A stretch of DNA of 64,000 bases from Ideonella_A intermedia_A (GTDB lineage Bacteria; Pseudomonadota; Gammaproteobacteria; Burkholderiales; Burkholderiaceae_C): NCBI GenBank assembly GCA_943370175.1, contig CALRPU020000030.1, positions 1 to 64,000 of the forward strand. Direction: 5' to 3'. Numbering within the stretch: the stretch's first letter is position 1; each line of letters starts with the position of its first letter. The notes below the pieces were generated by a model that searched no databases, had not been told where the DNA came from, and saw only the letters and a program-made list of their open reading frames with translations. A program made the position numbers and the translations under genes. Shown one piece after another: positions 59,553-64,000 of the stretch.

Positions 59553-59975
59553 TCAGCGCACCAGCAGCAGCGGCGTCTTGCAGCTTGCCAGCACCTTGGT
59601 CGCCACCGAACCCATCACCAGGTTGGCGAGGCTGCCATGGCCGTGCGAGCCCATTGTCAGCAGGTCGAACCCGCCGTTGTCGGCGGTGCGCGCGATGGTG
59701 TCGGCGGCGCCGCCGACTTTGGCGATGAAGTCCGCGTTCATGCCTTGCTTCTTGAAGAACGTGCGGATGGGCTTGAACACGCGCTCGGCTTCGTCGGCGT
59801 GGTAGCTGCGGATCGTCTCCTTGTCGAGCGCGGTGGCTGCGCGCGGGGGCAGCGGCGCCGACACCGTGAGCACGGTGTACTGGTGCGTGGCGCCCAGCCA
59901 TTCGTCGTGGGCGGCCAGGTAGGCCAGCATGCGCTTGGTGAAGCTGCTGCCATCGGCAGCGATCAGGATCTTCAT
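59553..59975 (-). CDS. Universal stress protein (UspA family)
   Basis: A 140-aa Usp-fold protein. ATP-binding type: ILIAADGSSFTKRML at the N-terminus and GSHGHGSLANLVMGSVATKV near residue 110-129 (the G-x2-G-x9-G-S/T pattern). It is expected to be induced by stress or low growth and to act as a cytoplasmic dimer. GGAG lies ahead of ATG 59975. Confidence 0.93.
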   Translation of the reverse strand: MKILIAADGSSFTKRMLAYLAAHDEWLGATHQYTVLTVSAPLPPRAATALDKETIRSYHADEAERVFKPIRTFFKKQGMNADFIAKVGGAADTIARTADNGGFDLLTMGSHGHGSLANLVMGSVATKVLASCKTPLLLVR

Positions 59976-60086
59976 CGTTGTCTCCTCGGGGGCTTCGGGG
60001 TTTCGTCAGGGGGCGTCAAGCGGACTGGCCGCAGTGTGTCACGGCCCCCGTGTCAGCGTCTTGAGCCACCGCAAGCGGCGGCGACA

Positions 60087-60887
60087 TCACACCGTCAACG
60101 TGAAGACCGGGTCGTGCGCGGCGGCCTCGCCGCGGTGGTGGTGCCCGCGGGCGTTGCTCACCACCCGTGTGCGGGCGCGCCGGCTGCCGGGCGGGTGGTC
60201 CACCACGTAATCGTGTCGGCAGTGCAGGTGGCCGTGCAGCCACAGGTCGGCCAGCGGCAGCAGATCGTCGTCGGCGTTGCAGAAGCTGGCGGTGCCGGGT
60301 TGCAGGCCGTAGCGCGGGTCCGCGCTGCGCAGGCTCGGGGCGTAGTGGGTCAGCACCACCGTGCGGTCCCAGGCGGCGGCCGCGTTGGCGGGGTCGGATG
60401 GGCGCCTCAGCTCGTCCGCCAGCCAGGCGCGGCAGGCCAGTGACTCGGCCCGCACCGCGGCGGCGTCGAACACCGCGCCGTCGCACTGGGCCCGCATCAC
60501 CTTGACGTAATAGGTGGCCGCGCGCTGGGCGCGGTCGCGGCCGGCCGGGCCGAACACGTCGAAGTCGCTCCAGCGCACCGTCGCCACGAAGCGCACGCGC
60601 AGGCCGGCGCGGCTCGTCAACACCACGCTCTCGCGTTCCAGCAGCCGGATGCCCAGGCTGGCGCAGTGCGCGCGCAGCGCCGGCAAGGCGGTGCGCAGCT
60701 CGCGCTGGTCGAATTCGTGGTTGCCGGGCACCGCGATCACCGGCACCGGCCAGTCGCGAAAGCGCGCATAGCCGTCCCAGCGGGCGCAGATGTCGCCGCC
60801 CAGCACCAGCAGCTCGGCCCCGGGCGCGGGCTCGGGCAGGTGGTCTTCGGTCTCGAGGTGCAGGTCGCTGAGCAGCTGCAGGCGCAT
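60087..60887 (-). CDS. Metallophosphoesterase
   Basis: A 266-aa calcineurin-like phosphoesterase. The five metal-binding motifs are visible in order: SDLHLE (residues 7-12), GGDIC, GNHEFD, a His in LTHYAPS, and WLHGHLH near residue 222. Substrate not known (nucleotide, phospholipid or protein). It begins 35 bases after the UPF0149/SEC-C gene on the same strand, so the two are likely co-transcribed. Confidence 0.9.
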   Translation of the reverse strand: MRLQLLSDLHLETEDHLPEPAPGAELLVLGGDICARWDGYARFRDWPVPVIAVPGNHEFDQRELRTALPALRAHCASLGIRLLERESVVLTSRAGLRVRFVATVRWSDFDVFGPAGRDRAQRAATYYVKVMRAQCDGAVFDAAAVRAESLACRAWLADELRRPSDPANAAAAWDRTVVLTHYAPSLRSADPRYGLQPGTASFCNADDDLLPLADLWLHGHLHCRHDYVVDHPPGSRRARTRVVSNARGHHHRGEAAAHDPVFTLTV

Positions 60888-60922
60888 CGCGGGCTCGTTC
60901 CCCCTTGGCGGTCTGCCGGCGA

Positions 60923-61759
60923 TCAGGCCCTGCCGTGGCAGGCCTTGAACTTCTTGCCGCTGCCGCAGTGGCAGGGGTCGTTGCGGCCCAGTTTGGGACC
61001 CTCGCGGGTGACGGTCTCCACGCGGTAGCGGGCGTCCCGGGTCAGGTCGGACAGGTCGGCCACCGTGACCACCAGGTCCTCCAGCGCGCTTTCCATGTCT
61101 TTCAGCGGGTGCTCGCGGTCCATGGTGGCGATCAGCTCGCGCTCCTCGTCGGTTTCGGCCGGCAGGTGGCGGAACAGGCGCGCCAGCGCCAGCGCGACGT
61201 CGTCGTCTGGCAGGTCGGTCAGCTGGGGAAAGCACAAGGTGGCATGCTGAAAGCCAGCCACCCAGGGCATCAGCGCGCGCGACACCGGTGACAGCGCGGC
61301 CAGCTGGGCCTCGGCCTCGGCGCGGCCGGCAGCCTCGGCGGGGTCGGCGTCGGCGTCGGCCGCGGGGGGCGCGTCGGTCGGCAGGCCGGCGGCCGCCGCC
61401 TCGTCGTCTTCCAGCACCAGCGGGTCGAACCAGCCGTCCTCGACCATCGCGCGGTTCAGCGCGGCATGGCGGCGCATCACCAGTTCGGTCGTGCGGGCCA
61501 GCCACACCGGGTCGGGTTGGTCGGGCAGCGGGCGGCTGTCGAGGTCGAAGACCGGCGGCAGCCACGCGCTGGCATCGAGCAGCACCGGTTGCACCAGCAC
61601 GCCGCACAGATATCCGTCGAGCATCACGACGTCCAGCGGTTCCAGCGGCTCCGGCGTGGTGGCGAGCAGTTCGTCGAGTTCGGCGAATTCGGCGTCGCTG
61701 AGGTCGCGGGACGGCAGCGATGCCGCCGAAGGAATCACGAGGGGGGGTGTCTTGGCCAT
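60923..61759 (-). CDS. UPF0149 protein with C-terminal SEC-C zinc motif
   Basis: A 278-aa paralogue of the protein at 6701-7519. The UPF0149 core (EPLDVVMLDGYLCGVLVQP, and PWVAGFQHATLCFPQL farther on) is followed by an acidic region and a SEC-C motif at the very end (NDPCHCGSGKKFKACHG, Cys-x-Cys...Cys-His), which binds zinc and is shared with SecA. The family probably contacts ribosome- or Sec-associated partners, which is not proven. ATG 61759 has no strong ribosome-binding site. It lies upstream of the phosphoesterase gene. Confidence 0.9.
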   Translation of the reverse strand: MAKTPPLVIPSAASLPSRDLSDAEFAELDELLATTPEPLEPLDVVMLDGYLCGVLVQPVLLDASAWLPPVFDLDSRPLPDQPDPVWLARTTELVMRRHAALNRAMVEDGWFDPLVLEDDEAAAAGLPTDAPPAADADADPAEAAGRAEAEAQLAALSPVSRALMPWVAGFQHATLCFPQLTDLPDDDVALALARLFRHLPAETDEERELIATMDREHPLKDMESALEDLVVTVADLSDLTRDARYRVETVTREGPKLGRNDPCHCGSGKKFKACHGRA

Positions 61760-62051
61760 GGCGTGATTGTCGTCTGCTTGCCGAACCGGCCGGCGCCCAG
61801 GCCGTGCCGACGCGGTGCGGCCGCCTGCGGGATACCCCTCTCGGGGCTTTCCCTAGAAAGACCCTGTGACAGCCTGTTGCACCCGCCGGCCGTAATTACA
61901 CTCGCGCCGTTCAGCGGGTTGAACGGTGTTCGGCCGGTTGAACGTGGTGGGCGCGCTTGGCCGGGCCGCGGTCAACGCTCGTCATCAACCATCGACCGCG
62001 TCCGCCACTGCCCGCTTCACCGTCCCCACCCCGAGCTTCTTCCGCACCACC

Positions 62052-62906
62052 GTGATCGCGTTCGACGCCAGCGACCTGCCCCCCTCCGGCCTGCCCGGCG
62101 CGACCGCGCCGGCGGGCGAGGCGCGGTCGCCCGCCGCGTTGGTGCCGTCGGTCACGCGGGCCATGGCCTTGCTTGACCTGCTGGCCAGCGAGCGCGCGCC
62201 GATGGGGCTGGTGCGCCTGGCCCAGCGCCTGGGCTTGCCCAAGAGTAGCGTGCACGCCTTGTGCAACACCTTGCTGGCCCTGGGTTACCTGCGCCGGCAG
62301 GGCGACGGTGGCTTCTTCATCGGTCCGCGCGTGATGCCGCTCGCCGACGCTTTCGTCTCGGGCACCGACGTGGCGCAGGCCTTCAACGCCGTGTGGGACG
62401 ACTTCGGCACACCGCCCGACGAGACCGTGATCCTGTCCGTGCTCAACGGCACCGACGTGGTGTACGTGGCCGCGCGCAGCGGTCAGCGCCCGCTGGGCCT
62501 GGCCTTCCGCGTGGGCATGCGGCTGCCGGCGCACCTGGCCGCGTCGGGCCGGGCGATGCTGGCGCACCTGCCCGCCGCCGATGTGCTGGCGATGTACGCC
62601 GGCCTCGCGCTGGAGCCGCCGGCCCGCGGCCCCGCGCTGACGCTTGACACCTTGATGGCCGAGCTGGCCGCCACCCGAGCGCGGGGCCACAGCCTGGACG
62701 ACGAAGGCGTGCGCGAGGGCGTGCACTGCATCGGCGCCCCGGTGTTCGACGCCAGCGGCGCCGTGGTGGCCGGTGTGGGCGTGTGCATCCAGAAGGCCGC
62801 GCTGAACCCGGCGGCGCGCCGCAAGCACCTGGACCACGTGCTGCGCGTGGCGCGCCAGTTGACCGAGCGCCTGGGCGGCCATGGGCCGACCCGCGCGTCC
62901 ACCTGA
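62052..62906 (+). CDS. IclR-family transcriptional regulator
   Basis: An IclR-type regulator, 284 aa from GTG 62052; GTG 61926 would give 326 aa. The helix-turn-helix is in LVRLAQRLGLPKSSVHALCN and starts about 30 residues from GTG 62052, which matches the family better. The effector domain carries GTDVVYVAARSGQRPLGLAF and GVHCIGAPVFDASG. A TTGCAC...TACACT promoter-like pair lies at 61877-61902. The livG-livF genes begin 44 bases downstream on the same strand and may be its targets. Confidence 0.85.
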   Translation: MIAFDASDLPPSGLPGATAPAGEARSPAALVPSVTRAMALLDLLASERAPMGLVRLAQRLGLPKSSVHALCNTLLALGYLRRQGDGGFFIGPRVMPLADAFVSGTDVAQAFNAVWDDFGTPPDETVILSVLNGTDVVYVAARSGQRPLGLAFRVGMRLPAHLAASGRAMLAHLPAADVLAMYAGLALEPPARGPALTLDTLMAELAATRARGHSLDDEGVREGVHCIGAPVFDASGAVVAGVGVCIQKAALNPAARRKHLDHVLRVARQLTERLGGHGPTRAST

Positions 62907-62950
62907 ACCTCGAACCCGGCCGACCCCTCCTGCAAAGGTCTTCAGCGTCC

Positions 62951-63724
62951 ATGAGCACCGACACCATCCTCGAAACCCGCCAGCTGACGAAGGAGTTCAA
63001 GGGCTTCGTCGCGGTCAACGCCGTCGACCTGAAGGTTCAGCGCGGCACCATCCATGCGCTGATCGGACCGAATGGCGCGGGCAAGACGACCTGCTTCAAC
63101 CTGCTGACCAAGTTCATCACGCCCACCCGCGGGCAGATCCTGTTCAACGGCATCGACATCACCGGCGAGGCGCCGGCCCACATCGCGCGGCGCGGCATCA
63201 TCCGCTCGTTCCAGATCTCGGCGGTGTTTCCGCACCTGACCGTGCTGGAAAACGTGCGCGTGGCGCTGCAGCGCAAGCTGGGCACCAGCTTCCACTTCTG
63301 GCGCCCCGAGCGCAGCCTGGAGGTGCTCAACGAGCGTGCCATTGAGCTGCTGCACGCGGTGGATCTGGGCGCCTACGTGCACCACACCACGGTCGAGCTG
63401 AGCTACGGCCGCAAGCGCGCGCTGGAGATCGCCACCACGCTGGCGATGGACCCCGAGCTGATGCTGCTGGACGAGCCCACCCAGGGCATGGGCCTGGAGG
63501 ACGTGGACCGCATCCGCCAGCTCATCAAGAAGGTGGCGGCCAACCGCACCGTGCTGATGGTGGAACACAACATGAGCGTGGTCAGCAGCATCGCCGACAC
63601 CATCACCGTGCTGCAGCGCGGCGCCACGCTGGCCGAAGGGCCGTATGCCGAGGTGTCGAAGAACCCCGCCGTCATCGAGGCCTACATGGGCTCTGCCAAC
63701 ACCGAACTGAAGGGAGCCCACTGA
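62951..63724 (+). CDS. livG: Branched-chain amino acid-type ABC transporter ATPase LivG
   Basis: A 257-aa ATP-binding protein of the LivG family. Walker A is GPNGAGKTTC near residue 39, the signature region ELSYGRKRALEIA (LSYG in place of LSGG, normal for LivG-like proteins), Walker B LMLLDEPTQGM and switch MVEHNM. It powers import of branched-chain amino acids or related carboxylates such as amides or urea. The livF gene starts one base after its stop. The permeases and the binding protein must lie beyond the right edge. Confidence 0.92.
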   Translation: MSTDTILETRQLTKEFKGFVAVNAVDLKVQRGTIHALIGPNGAGKTTCFNLLTKFITPTRGQILFNGIDITGEAPAHIARRGIIRSFQISAVFPHLTVLENVRVALQRKLGTSFHFWRPERSLEVLNERAIELLHAVDLGAYVHHTTVELSYGRKRALEIATTLAMDPELMLLDEPTQGMGLEDVDRIRQLIKKVAANRTVLMVEHNMSVVSSIADTITVLQRGATLAEGPYAEVSKNPAVIEAYMGSANTELKGAH

Positions 63725-63725
63725 C

Positions 63726-64000
63726 ATGGCGACCCCGTTTCTCGAGGTCAAGGACCTGCACGCCTGGTACGGCGAATCGCACGTGCTGCACGGCGTCAAT
63801 TTCAGCGTCAACGAAGGCGAGGTGGTAACGCTGCTGGGCCGCAACGGCGCCGGGCGCACCTCCACCATGCGCGCCATCATGGGCCTGACCGGCAGCCGCA
63901 AGGGCTCGATCAAGGTGCACGGCACCGAGACCGTGGGCATGAGCACCCACCGCATCGCCCGCCTGGGCATCGGCTACTGCCCGGAGGAGCGCGGCATCTT
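63726..64000 (+). CDS. livF: LivF-type ABC transporter ATPase (cut by window edge)
   Basis: The first 91 codons of a LivF-family ATPase (about 235-240 aa when complete), open to the window edge. The start fits LEVKDLHAWYGESHVLHGV. Walker A reads LLGRNGAGRTSTM: the catalytic lysine (GKT/S) is replaced by arginine. The codons were checked directly (GGG CGC ACC). Otherwise the sequence is normal (IMGLTGSRKG). It lies one base after livG and is probably coupled to it. Confidence 0.88.
   Translation, partial: MATPFLEVKDLHAWYGESHVLHGVNFSVNEGEVVTLLGRNGAGRTSTMRAIMGLTGSRKGSIKVHGTETVGMSTHRIARLGIGYCPEERGI

Overview
The window is 64 kb of very GC-rich, densely packed chromosomal DNA. Gene content points to a betaproteobacterium of the order Burkholderiales (Comamonadaceae or a Rubrivivax/Leptothrix-like relative): two Bug/TTT tricarboxylate-type binding proteins, LysR regulators beside their targets, a trimeric Gram-negative porin, VF530, DM13 and DUF3237 proteins, a ProQ with long disordered tails, and 'TACAAT'-type -10 boxes. 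This placement is inferred from content, since there is no rRNA or other marker gene. I saw no tRNA, rRNA, CRISPR array, insertion sequence or prophage. The window cuts one gene at each edge.

Layout. 1-8.5 kb: a cut TPR signalling protein (-), PhoX-type phosphatase and periplasmic L-asparaginase (+), a TPR protein (-), YegD (+), a UPF0149 protein and an HDOD protein (-). 8.6-16.7 kb: a beta-propeller lipoprotein (+), then the most notable locus. This is a minus-strand operon senA-phnD-phnC-phnE-phnE with divergent senB, read as selenoneine biosynthesis joined to a PhnCDE-type importer that probably supplies selenium oxyanion. 16.6-25 kb: TPR, VOC, DM13, glyoxalase I, AidB coupled to an RlmN-like radical SAM methyltransferase, a DUF2189 membrane protein, ProQ/FinO, and a flavin reductase. 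25-32 kb: LysR/mmsA divergent pair, CopZ behind a CueR-type promoter, an unknown protein, a prolyl oligopeptidase and a GNAT. 32-39.4 kb: an iron-type ABC importer (permease, ATPase, binding protein), a porin, an AraC and a LysR regulator.

39.4-46 kb: an ECF sigma factor and Ser/Thr kinase-TPR pair (-), divergent from a secreted HExxH metalloprotease-like protein. That protein carries a C-terminal Gly-Gly-Cys/transmembrane/Arg sorting tail and is followed at once by a glutamic (CPBP) intramembrane protease, so it looks like a substrate plus dedicated processing protease. 46-50.3 kb: a polar amino-acid ABC importer with an embedded M14/AstE-type deacylase. 50.3-57.1 kb: YedK (SRAP), two Bug proteins, a LuxR regulator with 14-bp tandem repeats upstream, DUF3237, a small unknown protein, VF530 and DadA. 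57.2-64 kb: an ArgP-like LysR, two small proteins, TetR, UspA, a metallophosphoesterase, a second UPF0149 protein (with SEC-C), IclR, LivG and the start of LivF.

No intergenic stretch reaches 300 bases. The longest (about 220-300 b, at 4400-4646, 18449-18667, 28317-28543, 42804-43099, 53025-53287, 58304-58584 and 61760-62051) hold promoters, the repeats listed below, or nothing I can identify. Assignments rest on motif and family recognition from reading the translated sequence. No database search was run.
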